Positions 32,786 to 44,972 are shown, counted from the first letter of the stretch. The stretch: DNA of 64,000 nt from Polytrichum commune (GCA_950295325.1 OX485803.1:43663554-43727553), one strand, 5' to 3'. Notes: generated from the letters alone by a model not told the origin. Numbers and translations are program-made.

Positions 32786-35499
32786 TGAAGAAGCTTTACT
32801 AAGGGAGAGATACATAGCAAGAGTAAAGATCACAACTAGAAGGGAACGAGTTGAGAGATTTACGACATGTAATATATCATATTATCATAAGGTAGTGTTA
32901 AAGGATTATGGAATCGGACTCAACTTGCGTAACATTACTAAGCAATCATGTGCCGTGGAATGCTAGGAGCACAGTCTAAATTTGAGTCTCCATGTTGAGG
33001 ATTTGTACATTCCATAGTTATATCCTCAGGGCCCACCTAACAAATGCACCCCGAACGCACATTGCTTAATAATGTTATATGTAGGGAACTTATTTTTACT
33101 ATAGCCCCTAAATCGACGATGGATAAGTTTACATAAATGCCACAAACCCAAAGCTGATTATGTGTATGGAGCCATCAAGTTATTCATACTTATCCATGCT
33201 TGTAACTAGATGGCCCCATACAGTTTTTAGATAAGGTAAAGTTTGAGACAACGGTTTTGTGTGATTACTTCCAACTGGTATTTTAAGATATAAAGGTGGT
33301 AATGCTATTATTTGGATTCAAACTCTAACAAAATATATTGCAGCTACTGTAGACTTTACAATAGTTTAATAATGGTGATGGTAATTAGAAGCATGACAAA
33401 CACATCAAAGTAACAGCAACCTTCAAAACCTTAAATGCATTAGCAGGCGTCAAGGCAAACATGACCAAGTAATCGGAGTAAGTTCACCACAGGGCCCTGG
33501 CATCTATTCTTTTACATTTGTAATAATCTTGACCGTGTCCACCGGCTACGATGATGTGAGAAAGTTTAAATATACATTATCACCTCATGCCATCCTAGGA
33601 TGGAATCGTTCAGGCGAGCAAAAAACGTGTGCATATGTTGGTCTGTGGTGCTACACTGCCAATGCACTCTCCCTAAAAACCTGCTCTTGTCTTATGGTGT
33701 CTGGTAGCAACAGCCAGTCCCCTTACAGTCATTGTTGTCAGTATGAGAGATGATGATTCAGTTAGAGTCACATGTGTTTATCTTGGTCATTGTGACAATG
33801 CATACATGACTGAAGATTATGTGCCAATGGATAGGATAATCCGGGTGAAAGCCAGTAGTCTTGGAAGTATCTCAGGAACAACACATATTTAGTATATGAG
33901 TTGAATATGCAGCCTTGAATCAACAACTAGTCGATCTGGGCTCTTCATCAGAAAAATGAAACGATTGCAAGAGTCTACGATGCTCCTCTTAATACCTACA
34001 ATTAGCAGTGTGAAAATAAGTTATACAGCAAGCAAACACAAATCAGACATTCTTCTGTGATAATTCCCAACACCAGCAAGAATGACCCATGAAATTATTT
34101 TTGTTTCTACAAATTGAGGATGTCCGACGTGTAGGCTTGTTGCTTCATATCTCAGATGAGCAGCAATATTGCATTGCTAAATTCTGATAGACAACCACCA
34201 TGTAAATGGAACTGTTGCAATTGTGTCCACAAGGGAGGACAACAAGGGTTTAAAATTTTGATATTGAAACCCATTTCTGATGCCAGCCCCTCAATTTTGA
34301 GAAGACCAAATAAATTAGACTTGCAGACTCGACTATAAGCTGCGTGACATTCAAGTTGGACTATAAGGAGGAACTAATTGTCGAACTACGGATGTGGACC
34401 TAAGTAAGCTACAACAAGTTGAGGAATGTCAGAAAGACCAACTTCTTTCTCTGACAAAGAAGGCAATCGGCTACACCTAAGCTAAGTTTATGACTCCAGT
34501 GGTTCGTCTTAATCAGCTTTGATGTGCAATGATTGAGCACTGCAGCCTAACTGAGCATCACCTACTCAAGTCAGGTGCCTCTTCAGCCCAAGTGATCCAA
34601 CTGCAGCTTCTGTGCTAATCTCATGGGTCGAATTCTAACCTACTGCTCTGGAGTCTGCTTTCATTGGTCATTGGGACGCCCATGCATCGTCCGAAGCGTG
34701 TCGTGAGTTGGCGGAAAGATTCAGCGCAGGTTTGCCGTTGATGACGGATGTAAAGCTTTTCTTGACAAACGGACACCAGCTGCTGACCGCATTTGTATTC
34801 CCCCCACCCACTCAAAAAACCAATTTCGACGTTCTTTTAGGTCCGGTTGGATTGTCACCTCTTCCGCTAAGCAACATACAGAGCTTCCTATACACATGAC
34901 AATGAAAACGAAAATTGCGTCTTTTTTTTTACCCATTTTCACCCGTACTGTTTTCTACCATGTAATGTCGTCGTATAACACCTAAGAGCTCGACCAAACT
35001 ATGAAACCTCCTGTGAATGATCATCAGAAGCCGTATTGCAACAAGGTCCAATCCAAATTCCTCTGACACTCGCATCTTGCCATCCATGGGAAGGTACCTT
35101 GGTGCGCTTCCCAACACCTCATCCCTAATTCCTCAAATACCGACAGCATGTCTTTTACCTACAGCTCGTATAACTATGTCGCCCCGCGCCCTGCAGCTTG
35201 TCAACCTTTTGTTCAAATTCAAATTCGCAAATGCTCAATCCGCTACTTCGGGTTTCAGCTTGTTCTCTATAGTCGTGCCTACCCACGGCGTACGTACTTC
35301 CGGACGCCCTCTCCCGAAACTTTGGGAGAACCATCACCGACCAAGCAAATCATAAGTCCTCCACAACCGGGTGTCATCTTGATGAGAACACAACTTGCTG
35401 ATGCTCGTCAGTGCTGAACTTATTGAGAAATACTACATTCTAATTGAAGTGATGGACAGTCCAGCTCGGGAGAAATCCAAAGGCTTTTTCATGTAGATT
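32786..35499. other. No gene seen; low-repeat flank downstream of the LBD gene
   Basis: From about 33000 the sequence becomes less AT-rich and shows no relatives elsewhere in the window. Open frames such as 33529-33753 and 34621-34815 have no recognisable domain. Part of the segment next to 35499 must hold the 3' untranslated region and poly(A) signals of the minus-strand LBD gene, but I could not place them. Confidence 0.5.
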
Positions 35500-35994
35500 T
35501 CACTTCCTCCGAAGAAGGGAAGCGAGGGCTTGCAGGTCCCCTCCCTCGTCTACCTGACCTGCAGGTCCCAGTCCCCCATGAGTCCTGGACTTTTGTAGGG
35601 ATTCCAGGAGGCTCTGTTCGCTGGCAACTGACAATGGCTCCTGCAGGCTGCTGGACGGCATGCCCATGTCGTATTGGTGGTGCATCCCAGCTTGGAGGTA
35701 GTTACCGATCCCCTCCTCCTTCACTCTCGAGTAAGGCCCGGCACCAGAGCCACTTGGCATGCCCATCGAAAGTCCCGAAGTGGGTGACAGCTGCGAGTGA
35801 TCTGCAAGGTGCTGCATGTACTCCACCGCTTGGTTTGCCGTTGCTCCGAAGCCCACCATTCGTTGCTGTAACTGCTGCTGCTGTTGCTGATGATGATGCT
35901 GCTGCTGTTGGTGGTGGTGATGTTCGTGAAGATTTGCGTTGCGATCAGTGAGCTGCGCTTGCACTATTGCGAGCTCCTGCTGCAGTGCTGCTAC
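35500..35994 (-). other. LBD gene coding exon 2
   Basis: The acceptor reads GCTCGTTTAG|GTAGCAGC on the minus strand; the stop is TGA (35502-35500). It encodes the second half of the leucine-zipper motif, a CAC/CAG-rich stretch giving the His/Gln tract, a Gly/Ser/Met-rich region and the conserved C-terminus. Intron phase is 0. Confidence 0.9.
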
Positions 35995-38477
35995 CTAAAC
36001 GAGCAAATTGCAGATCACTTGTTGTCAAAAGCGGCTTATAGATAACTTCTATATAATATATGTAATACCTGTAGGGTTCAATAGTAGAAAGAGAACAAAA
36101 ACTGCAAGCGAAAGTCATTAAGTTTGACGCCATGGTATTACACTAATTACACGTAGGCACCACGTACGGTCCTCCCTCAGTCGCTTCGCCTGTCCTACTA
36201 CTGTAGAGTTATGAGATCCATCTGGTTCACTCGAACCGATGAACCTCGAGAAGGTTGATTGACGCTCACAAGACTTGAATTGACCTCAGAAACCAAATCT
36301 TAGCTTGATGTGCCTGAATGCCTTTGCAAATATTATGGACGTGACTCTTTCCAAATCAGATACTATTCCGTCAATTTGATGTAGTGGTAAGTAATTACAC
36401 AGTGTTCACAGTCTCCTTGACACCAGATCATTGCACTCATAAGATTTCAAACTGGACAGTCAACCAGTACTGTTTTCAACCTAGGCCGAATCGCTGATGG
36501 ATCCCTCAAAATCATTCATAGAATCTGATTGGAAGTCAAACTATCAATCTGAAGCTGATTGGAAGCGTTCCTCGGAATGACCCCCCGAAAGTCCTAATGA
36601 GATTTCATTATCAACACGTGAAATGGTAGACCATTGTCGTCACAAGAATAAAAGATGTGCAACTGAATTCAGGATGAATATAACACTGGACCTGATATGA
36701 GGTACTCTTTTAGGTAGTTTCCTGCTTACTAATGTTATCGCCACATACTTCGCTCAATTCAAATTTCCCTCAATGAATTATTGAACTTCAGGTACAACCG
36801 CAGCTCTAACTTCAGCACTGAGTTAGTGCTGATGGGATTCTTGAAGAAATGAGCATGACCCATTTCTTTATGGGACTTCAGCTATATTTTAATCAACGGC
36901 AGCGTCCATTGCAGCGGAAATTTACCCCTTGCTAATCCAGCTATGCTTAAAGCCGATGCCAAGATTGACTGTAATCTCAAAACCAGAAAGCCCCTCTATA
37001 TAACTGTTGAAGACACTTACTAGGGTAAGACCCCGAAGATCTCCTAATGGTCATCCCTCCATCATTCAAGTGCCGGTAAACCACAGTCTTGGGTCTGCCA
37101 TGAATCTTCAATTGGTTTTAAGAAAGATTCACCGACAAGAGTCGCGCCATATTACAGGCCAACTGGAGTTCCCGTTATAAGTTTCAGACAATTGGAGTGC
37201 CGCCCCATTGAAATCAATTTCGCGACTTGCACTGTTTCAAGCGCTCCATGTATATCATCAACCTGCCTACATACCTCGTGATATGTCTTGGTAGAGAGTG
37301 GCTCAAAAACAGTTATAAGTAATGTGAAACCTAAAATGTTGCACTGCTCAGTGATCAGACTAGCTGGCCAAAATACCAGGTACTTAGCGAGTCGCCAAGG
37401 GCAACCAGCAGCTACTCCAATTGTATCCGACCTCAAATCCTTGGTTGTAGCTATATAAGATCATGGAACTAGAACCTAAAAAGGATGCTCTCAACCACAA
37501 AAGCTATTCTCGGTCCTTGAGCGTCAAGTGTCCAACACAATGTTTCTTTGGGCTTGTCAAAACAACCTCGATCGGCATTAATTCCTACTGCAATCGCGGC
37601 CTCTTACGACCGTTACAAGCTATGCCTAGCACCTGAATCCAAAGTATCCCCCTGGACCAGGATTTTCTGAAAGAAAAACCCCAAGTGGATTGGTTTACTG
37701 CCACGATTCAGATACGAATTCAGTGTCTGGCACACGAATTCAACATAACAAGATTGAGGTGTCCTAGCCTACGGGGTTTAATTGCAACTGCAGTCAATTC
37801 GATCTCATCGGAAGCTGCCACGGAGATAACAGAAGTTGAGTCCCTTATGATGTACCAAGCTAGATTTGTAGTTCCAGATCGTACATCAATTCAGCCACAA
37901 GAAGCAGCTAGATATCCAAATGGAGAAGAAGACAATTTGTGACTCAGACCCAGTGGCTAAATAAGATACTGCGGGATATGTGAAAATGTCTTCAAGACCA
38001 GTGAGTAATTTAGAGAAAGCACCCCCTTCAGCAAGATTAAATTCCAAGCCTGCGGCTTTGCACGCACTAGCGATTGAAGGAAGTGTGCACCTGCAAACCG
38101 GAGGTCCCAGGGCGGGAGCGGCCCGCAGCACTGTGACTAGGCAAATCCTAACCATCTTGAGTAAACCCAAACCTACTTAGGTTCATGGAGGAAGAACTGA
38201 CCTGTTGCTGGAGGGCAAAAATTGTGGCCACGCAGCCGTAGACAGGATCAGAGAGTCTAGCTTGCGCTTCGTAGCTGATGGTCAGCACAGCATCGCAGCG
38301 TCGTGGCGTCGGAATGTGCAACAACAGCTTGGCCACATTGCTGGCCCCAAAAATCTTGTGCACAGCGGCAAACTTGGCAGCCCCTTGCTCGGCACCGAAG
38401 TAAGGCGCAAAAATGCAACCGCGCACACACTTCCTGCGGAGGAACTTGCAAGCGCCGCACGGCGCTCCACTGCTCAT
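35500..38477 (-). CDS. Class I LOB-domain transcription factor, LBD18/LBD30-like (two coding exons)
   Basis: Exon 1 is 38477-38202 (92 codons) and exon 2 is 35994-35500, giving 256 residues, close to the size of Arabidopsis LBD18. LBD proteins are plant nuclear DNA-binding regulators of organ boundaries, lateral-root and vascular development. Visible: the zinc-binding C block C7-x2-C10-x6-C17-x3-C21, the GAS block ([10 protein letters not shown], 43-52), DPVYGCV (77-83), and the class I zipper LX6LX3LX6L at L89, L96, L100, L107, which is restored exactly by splicing. After it come a His/Gln tract (about 117-140) and a C-terminal [12 protein letters not shown] resembling the LBD18/30 end. The start is the first in-frame ATG; the frame stays open upstream to a stop near 39100 without another ATG. 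No orthology test was possible. Confidence 0.92.
35995..38201 (-). other. LBD gene intron, 2207 bp
   Basis: The donor is CAACAG|GTCAGT and the acceptor TTTAG|G on the minus strand. An intron between FALQQQ and the next hydrophobic heptad position is where LBD genes of this class are normally split (family knowledge). Large for a plant intron, yet with no recognisable transposon inside. Confidence 0.85.
38202..38477 (-). other. LBD gene coding exon 1 (LOB domain)
   Basis: Encodes residues 1-92 with the C block, GAS block and the start of the zipper. The ATG is at 38477-38475. Confidence 0.9.
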
Positions 38478-40547
38478 GGACGTGTTATATCCACTTCCCC
38501 CACTGCCACCCGCTGCAGCTGCTGCGTTTCGACGACCGGAATATTCCTGCGTTCCTGCGCTCCTAGCCTTCGCAGAGCCCCGCGCTGCCTGCTCTAACGC
38601 CCTCTCTCGGTCGGAGCCAGTGTCGGAGCCTGGCTCTCGACCGCCACTGGAGCTGTCCAGATTATTGTGTGCTCCTGTGCTGTCCGATGCAGCAGGAGCT
38701 CCCTGAGACTGCTGGACCCAATTCTTGACCTGCTCTAGTTTCTCTTTGTCCCGCGAGCTCCAGCTCTCTCCCAGATCCTTGTCGCGCGAGGAAGCCCTGC
38801 CCCAACTGCTCTCGAGAGGCTCTCGGCTGGCCTCCCGCCCCCACGGTTGCACCAGCTCCTCGCTCTCGCGGAGCGCCGTCTCGCTGCCCTCCTGTACTGA
38901 GGGCCGCTTGCCTGCTCGGCTGCTCTCTGCCAGCTCGAGAGCGGATGCCACACCCCACTCTTGCTCCTCGCCGCTACCCTGATCGTCCTCGCCCCGCGCC
39001 AGTTCCCGCAGCGTGCCTCTCCCAGGACCCGCCAGCCTGCTACTTGGGCAGCCACGCTTGGCCCCTCCACACGGTGATTGCGTTGTATCCGAATACACCT
39101 AGGGCGGAATTCGACTACATACACACCTCCACATTCACTATACCTGTTGGACTTTGTCCAGGTCGCTTTGTAATCTCGCCCTGTACTGCTGATAAACCTA
39201 GGATGCGATCGAAGCTGGTCATGCAACTTGGTCCTCGAAGTCTGCCAGGTTTGATGGAGCAGTTGCGCACGATGCAGCGAGTCTCCGTTCGGGTTTGTCT
39301 CAAATCTGGACCAGTCTATCATACAACACGCAAATTCTCCGTCTTTGTGCATGGAGCTCGTCCCCAGCCTATTGCTATCCTGGAACAAAACGCATATGTG
39401 GCAGGAGGGAGTGCATGGTCTGTGTAGCTGAATACAGGATTCCGGTGGAGCTTTGCAGTGTCGAAATTGCGGAGGAATCTTTCCTGTCACGATGATGTGG
39501 GTCTGGCAGTATTTCTGGTGTGACGAAGTTGCTCGGTTTAACCTAGCAGCTCTAAGTAGATGCGAGCGATCCAGGTAGAGTATCTGGGCAGCATCATGCG
39601 TATCTTTCTGTCTGCACAATAATAATTAATCCTCCGAAAGTGACGACAAGGGAGCAGCCTAGCTAGATCATGAGGAATGATCAAACAATCATATATTCCA
39701 ACCGTATGCAACCTCCGTTTCTCAAATCTTCTGGTGAGGGTAACAAAGTAGCAGCTGCTGGTTCGTCAGTACTCTTCTGGTCTAGACGAATCCTTAAAAG
39801 GGATCCCTCTGCACAGCTTGGTCGGGTGCTCCTCTTGCGAGCCTCCCTACCGCTTTCCGTTGCATGAAGAGCACCTAGTATCCACCTAGTATCCCTGAAA
39901 CTCCGAGCGAGTGCCACAACCCCAAACCGAAGCCAGAAAACACGCTTGCCCCAGCTATCTATGCCAACCCCACGAGATCGAGCGGCCGACTCTTGCCCGT
40001 CCTAACGCCCCGCTAAAAGCGCTTGCGTACGACTCTCGGGTCCGGAAAAACGAGCGAGTCAGTCCGCTCCAAGAAAAGAGCGCCCAGGCGCAAAGCCGGA
40101 TGCAGGATTCGACTATGTACGAGTGACGGCACAGCGGGAAAGGGAGGGCCTGCGAGCGGGCGGCCGGGCGGGCGCGCGGGTGGGTGGGTTTTGATCCTTG
40201 GGCGTTGGGCTGGGCTGGGCTGCGCGAGGAGCAGGACTACCTTGTAGGAGCCACGACGCCGCGAGTGACGGGTGGGGTGAGGAGTTGAGCTGGGCTTTTG
40301 GATGCAGGTGGTGATGAGCCGTGGAGTGTCGGAGAAGGCAGGCGAGCGGGCAGGCGAGCGGGCGAGCAAGCGGAGGGCAGGGCGCGAGGCTTCCGGGCAA
40401 CGATCGCGATCGCAGGCGACGGAAAGACCTGCTTCTTTTGCTTTGTTTGTTACTTGTTTTTGCTGCGGAATTTGGCGGTGGGCCCTCGCTCGCTCGCTCG
40501 CTCACCCCAGCCCGCAGACTCCTCGTCAAACCCCCTACTACACACTA
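38478..40547 (-). promoter_or_regulatory. Probable 5' UTR and promoter region of the LBD gene, GC-rich
   Basis: Upstream of the LBD start the sequence is GC-rich with long overlapping open frames on both strands, as expected of GC-rich DNA. The frame in phase with the LBD exon is open for about 207 codons (to about 39098) and would encode a charged, Gly/Ala/Ser-rich stretch, but it contains no ATG. It is therefore 5' UTR, or is reached by splicing from an unseen 5' exon. Low-complexity GCGGGCGG, GGGCTGGGCT and a (CTCG)n run (about 40482-40500) mark the likely promoter end. No clear TATA box was placed. Confidence 0.45.
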
Positions 40548-41005
40548 CACCAACTATCATATTCAGTGCGACTTACTCTTGGGATTTACACGGTGCTCTC
40601 TCTTTTTACTATTGAAATCATTTTCTACCAAGTAAAGTTGCCAATGTTCTATCACTACCAATTTAATCGCCTTATCAACTAAAATGAGCCAATTGGTCCC
40701 CTCAATTTAGTGTAGGGAACGTGATGGGAACGTAATGATTGCTAGTTGGTACAAAAGAATACCCGTTGAGGGTTCTTAAAATACAACTCAACTATTCCAA
40801 TACACCCACACATGTTTATGAAACCATGCAAATAATCAATTGTAATATGGAAGATCTCATCAATTGTGACAAAAGAATTGCCTCATAATGGCCCAATTGG
40901 CTCATTTTAGTTGATAAGGCCATTTTAACATTTGTTGGTAAACTATGAGATGTACGGTAACTAGATACAACATTGCGTAATTCACATTAAATATCATATG
41001 CAGTG
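40548..41005. mobile_element. MITE family B, copy 2 (longer form)
   Basis: The left end CACCAACTATCATATTCAGTG and the inverted right end CACTGCATATGATATTTAATG match the family B arms, followed by the GGATTTACACGGTGCT and AGCAC/ACAACATTGCGTAATT versions. TA lies outside both ends (40546-40547, 41006-41007). The interior is longer than in other copies and contains its own inverted pair, AATGAGCCAATTGG at about 40683 against CCAATTGGCTCATTTTAGTTGATAAGG at about 40894. Confidence 0.75.
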
Positions 41006-41050
41006 TATTGTCTGGCAGGGGTACATTTTTGTGATGTTTAGGATAGGGGA

Positions 41051-41774
41051 ATAACACCTACCGAGGGGTAATAGTGAAAATTGGCCCATACAAGTCAGGT
41101 TTGGTTCTCAATATAAGCTTGCCATGCTACATCGTTTATGTATTTGGTGTCACATGCATAATAGCGTCACTTATTATGTTTTTGAGGTGTATGCTAGTGA
41201 CCAACAACTTCACTATTGGTGTCACATGATGGCACTTGGTGTTCAAGTATGCTTACTAATATCTTGGTAGGAGTATGGTCAACAATGTTTTGAGGTGTAC
41301 GCCTATGTTACACAATGGTCTACAAGTTGACTAAATGTGTACACAAATGACACATGGCATTAGTGTGCTCAATAATATCTTCTTCTTGGATACTAAAACG
41401 TGCACACATGACATTAGTGTGCTCCATAATATTTTCCACATGCGTATTAAAACGCAAAACTATCATCTCAAGTATCCCCATGTGCTACACTGACAAAATG
41501 TGAATTAATTCTTGCTTAAGAAGTTACTTATGTTGACAAATGGTATCATATTGACAATTAGCAGACATGACACTTCAAGACCTCTAGGCATATGGTTTAG
41601 GCCCTTTGCAAATCGTGTACGTGACACTAAATACCATAAATGGTGTACTCCATGATTTCTAACCCCGATCGATGGGTTCGTTTAGATTTAAATAAAAATT
41701 TATGGGCTCTACAATATTAAATAGTGTTTACACCATTCCTCCCTCATGTCATCCTCTCCCTCCGGAGGCATTGT
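41051..41774. mobile_element. MITE family F, copy 1 (long form)
   Basis: The left end ATAACACCTACCGAGGGG is inverted, with differences, at 41753-41774 (CTCTCCCTCCGGAGGCATTGT). Family F copies share a start like ACAACACCTACCGAGGG then a TAATAGTGAAAA-type motif. The interior holds many phrases with GTGT(C/A)CACATGACAC but no coding frame. The right boundary is uncertain. Confidence 0.5.
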
Positions 41775-41818
41775 AAAAATTCACCTACTAAGCATAGAAA
41801 TATGCTAGATAAATGTTG

Positions 41819-42228
41819 ACAACACCTACCAAGGGTGAGGGCGAATCAGGGGGAGGATGAAAATTTTGACTATTATTGTAGAGCTCAAATATTTTTCTTT
41901 TCAACGGTTCAAAGACACATGTATAGTCTACACCATTTATGATATTTAGTGTTGCTTACTATTCATAATTATGCAATGCTAGAACTTCTTACTCTACAAT
42001 TCATTTTTATTTCTTTTACAAAGGTTGAATAGGTTTTTCGGAAATTATAGAACATAAATGACTTTACTTGGTATTATACTATAATCTATGTGAATAGTTT
42101 GAGCACTATGTAACTTTGAATAGTAAGTGACACTAACTACCATAAATAGTGTAGTGACATTGAATTGGGGTAATTCAACAATGAGCCTACATGGTGTCCA
42201 TTCTTACCAATATCCCTTGGTAGGTGTT
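41819..42228. mobile_element. MITE family F, copy 2, with a family B element nested inside
   Basis: Left end ACAACACCTACCAAGGGTG; inverted right end at 42206-42228 (ATATCCCTTGGTAGGTGTT). A complete family B element (41931-42151) lies within, so B inserted into F. Confidence 0.68.
41931..42151. mobile_element. MITE family B, copy 3
   Basis: Left arm CACCATTTATGATATTTAGT and right arm (inverted) CACTATTTATGGTAGTTAGT continue paired for about 50 bp, through CTTACTATTC and ATGCAATGCT. TA flanks both ends (41929-41930, 42152-42153), consistent with a TA target duplication. 221 bp, non-coding. Confidence 0.82.
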
Positions 42229-43780
42229 AGGAAACCAAATTGTACAAATATTGTATAGGCCAAGGGTTTTTTATGAAGTCAAATTGACTCTAATTTGGGG
42301 TCACATACCTTGATTTCAGGTAAGGTTTCTAGCTTGAATGAACTAACATAAATTTGGGGTGGAGGGGAGGGGGTTTTTCTGCACTCCTCATGGTTAACTA
42401 AATAGTCCTACTAGTGTGCGTGGTAAATCAATGTGGGAATATTTAATGTGGGCCGCTTTAGTTTTCTAGTCAAGGTGGAAATAGTGTGGGTCCTTGAGGC
42501 TTCCGACCAACACCTTATATAAAAGAAATAGTCATCTTACATCAAAGGTAGCATAAATAAAACTCACATGGATTTCATAGGAAACAAATTAATGTGGTCC
42601 AAAACAAATTGACAATTATAGATTTGTCGTGGGTTGAAAATCAATATGGGCTGTAAAGAATTATCATAGCCCAAACCAATAGGACTATTCAGTGTAGTTA
42701 TGATGAACCAAATTTCAATATACACCACCCATGCACCTATTTACTCCAAGTTTGGTTTGGGAGGGAGACATGGAGGAAGACCCATGGTTCTATTTCTATG
42801 CAAAGTTATATTTAGAGGGACACCAACCACCTACAAACTACATACCAATGAAGCACAAGCCACAACTACAATGGCATTGACCACCAACTCTTGATAAAAA
42901 AAAAGGGTTGTCAAGGGCAACGTTTTGGCTACAAGTTTTTTGACAAGGTAGGATTTTTGTTTCCTTTCTTTTTTTTTATTTACAAACTAAGCGTATTCAA
43001 TTGCAAGAGGTCACCAAAGTACAACCACTACAAGGAAACTCCTATTACATGTCCCAAGGGGAATCAAGAAATAATAGCCATCTTAGGTCCAACCTTCCAA
43101 AGTAACATGAACATTGCTCCTATGAGCAATAAGACCTTTAATGCACCACACCACATCAAACTCCTTGTGGACATTGCTATAAGCCACATCTGGGGCTTTA
43201 TCGGTAGACCATATGATAGAATGTAGATTGCATGTCTCAATGGCATGAAAGCATGCATTGTTATTTTTGGACAAATACTTATAGCCTACTCAAATTAATT
43301 GTTACTCCAAATCATTTGAATAATCCAAATATGAATGAAATATTTCATAAATTCATGATCCAAAAGTTAGCACTCCAATACTACTTTACTCGTGTCTTCC
43401 TTTCCCAATCCTATCCTCCACTGCTACTACTAATCATTCATCAAATTATCATGTACTAATATGATGTGCCCACCCAAAGTGAGTGACCCAACCTTATATT
43501 CTATATAAGATATGCATCGGCCCATGTCATCCCCTTGCTCTACACCACCTAGGGAAGCTAGAGAGCTTGAAGAAAGGAAGCTTCTCACTGATGAGGAGCT
43601 TCTCACTCATGCATATTCTTTCAAATCTATATACCTTAGCTTTTTACTAGGCTTCTAATGCTTAGATGGCACCTTCGTGGATTCAATGTGGAATGGCTAC
43701 GATGTCAAGCTCTCCATGAAGATCCTAATCTACTTCATGGATCATGTTGGTTAGGATCTTGTTAGGTTGGATTTTGTTCC
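42229..43780. other. No gene seen
   Basis: Several short frames (42700-42894, 42891-43226) carry no recognisable domain. Homopolymer T and A tracts near 42897 and 42969. Confidence 0.5.
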
Positions 43781-43966
43781 ACAACACCTACCGAGAGAGG
43801 GATGGTAAAAACATGCCCCTTGTATGTTTATTGTTATTTCATCCCACTTTAATCAACTAGAATAATTTAGACCTCCATCTACCTAAAGTTAAGTTGGCTT
43901 TAAATTATAATCTTTGGATTGTACATAGTAATCAACATTTTCACCCTCCCCATCAATAGGTGTTGT
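43781..43966. mobile_element. MITE family F, copy 3 (compact)
   Basis: The left end ACAACACCTACCGAGAGAGG and the inverted right end ACAACACCTATTGATGGGGA pair for about 28 bp, including the following GGTRAAAA. 186 bp, non-coding. This is the clearest copy of the family. Confidence 0.8.
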
Positions 43967-44054
43967 AAAATCTTACCTGCTCAAGAATGTTGAGAGTTCA
44001 ATACATATCTATGATATATCTGATAATCAAGGAAATTGAATTTTGGCCTTCTGT

Positions 44055-44115
44055 GGACTCTTGGGTAGGGCACCTGCATGAGTGACAAGATGTACCAGGT
44101 TCAAATACTGGGGTT
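44055..44115 (+). other. tRNA-like internal promoter motif, possible SINE head
   Basis: GGTTCAAATACTGG (44098-44111) fits an RNA polymerase III B box, and TTGGGTAGGGCAC about 37 bp upstream loosely fits an A box. No cloverleaf could be drawn and no tail or target duplication was found, so this is a weak SINE candidate rather than a tRNA gene. Confidence 0.3.
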
Positions 44116-44644
44116 TCATGATTGAGCCACTTTCCGTGTCTCCAACATGGACTTAGGTGAGATTGATGCCCTAACCTAACACATGGTGAAGCAACTTACT
44201 TATCAAGCTGTTGAGATTTTGGTTATAATTCGAGTAATTTGAATCATTCTCATTTTGAGGTTAATACCTTACAGCTTTTGGTTTGTAGGGGCCTAGCAAT
44301 AGATTGCATCGAGGATGACATCATTGCGCCATGGCCAAGGCTATCCCATGTGAAATCGAACACGTGTTAGATTGGTTAGAACGGTGTCATTTTAGTGGCA
44401 TTTTGGTGTCATGTAGGTATTTTTTTAGTTTAGTGACATGGATTCAAATTATTTAATGGTTGAACGTGTCTCATATTTCTAACAAATCTTGTATAACTCA
44501 ATTTTTTGGGATAAAATTTTGTAGATGCCTCTAAACCCTATATTTAATGTCTTTCTTGTTGAAGAGTGTGAATCTTTCCACTTCACGGGAGAGAAATTAC
44601 AATACACCTAAACTATGAATGCAAATTATACTTTATGACACCAT

Positions 44645-44972
44645 CCCTATGCAAAATTGTTTATGATTATCGCACCTCAAATCATAGATATTCCATTGAA
44701 ATCGGCTAGTGGTCAACTATCCCAGTATCTAGGGATAAAGATTTAGTTAATTTCATGTAGTTGAACATGTGCCACACTTTGTGTTGGAGTGTCCCCTTTA
44801 CAACTCCACTAGATATAAGTTTCCTTCTCTATTTAAGAATATATTATTAGGTAGTCTCAAGTCTTCCAATGGGATCATCAAGTTAATAGAAGTTGCCTCT
44901 ATCTTATCGAGGCCACTACACTTCATTACTCTATGGAATAGCCTATTTGAAGCTATCTTGATGTACTTCTAG
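44645..44972 (+). pseudogene. LINE fragment, family 2: C-terminal zinc-cluster region
   Basis: One frame reads YDYRTSNHRYSIEIG, a stop, WSTIPVSRDK, another stop, then in a nearby frame HFVLECPLYNSTRYKFPSLF to a stop at 44972. The pattern R-T-S-N-H-R...I-E-x-G...W...(C-x2-C)...H-F-x-x-E-C-P-x-Y is typical of the post-reverse-transcriptase region of LINE proteins. Two stops and loss of the first cysteine pair make it non-functional. Likely the same family as 58124-58577, which carries the adjacent upstream part. Confidence 0.72.

Noticed and set aside
38735-39619. 294-codon minus-strand frame overlapping the LBD upstream region
   Set aside because: It is in a different phase from the LBD exon and has no recognisable motif; its latter half is arginine-rich translation of GC-rich DNA.
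39911-40682. Many overlapping open frames of 60-138 codons on both strands
   Set aside because: GC-rich low-complexity DNA (GCGGGCGG, GGGCTGGGCT, CTCG runs) gives long chance frames in all phases; no domain, and the Pro/Arg/Ala content just mirrors composition.
44055-44115. A tRNA gene
   Set aside because: B-box-like text is present but no acceptor or anticodon stems can be formed; kept only as a weak SINE candidate.
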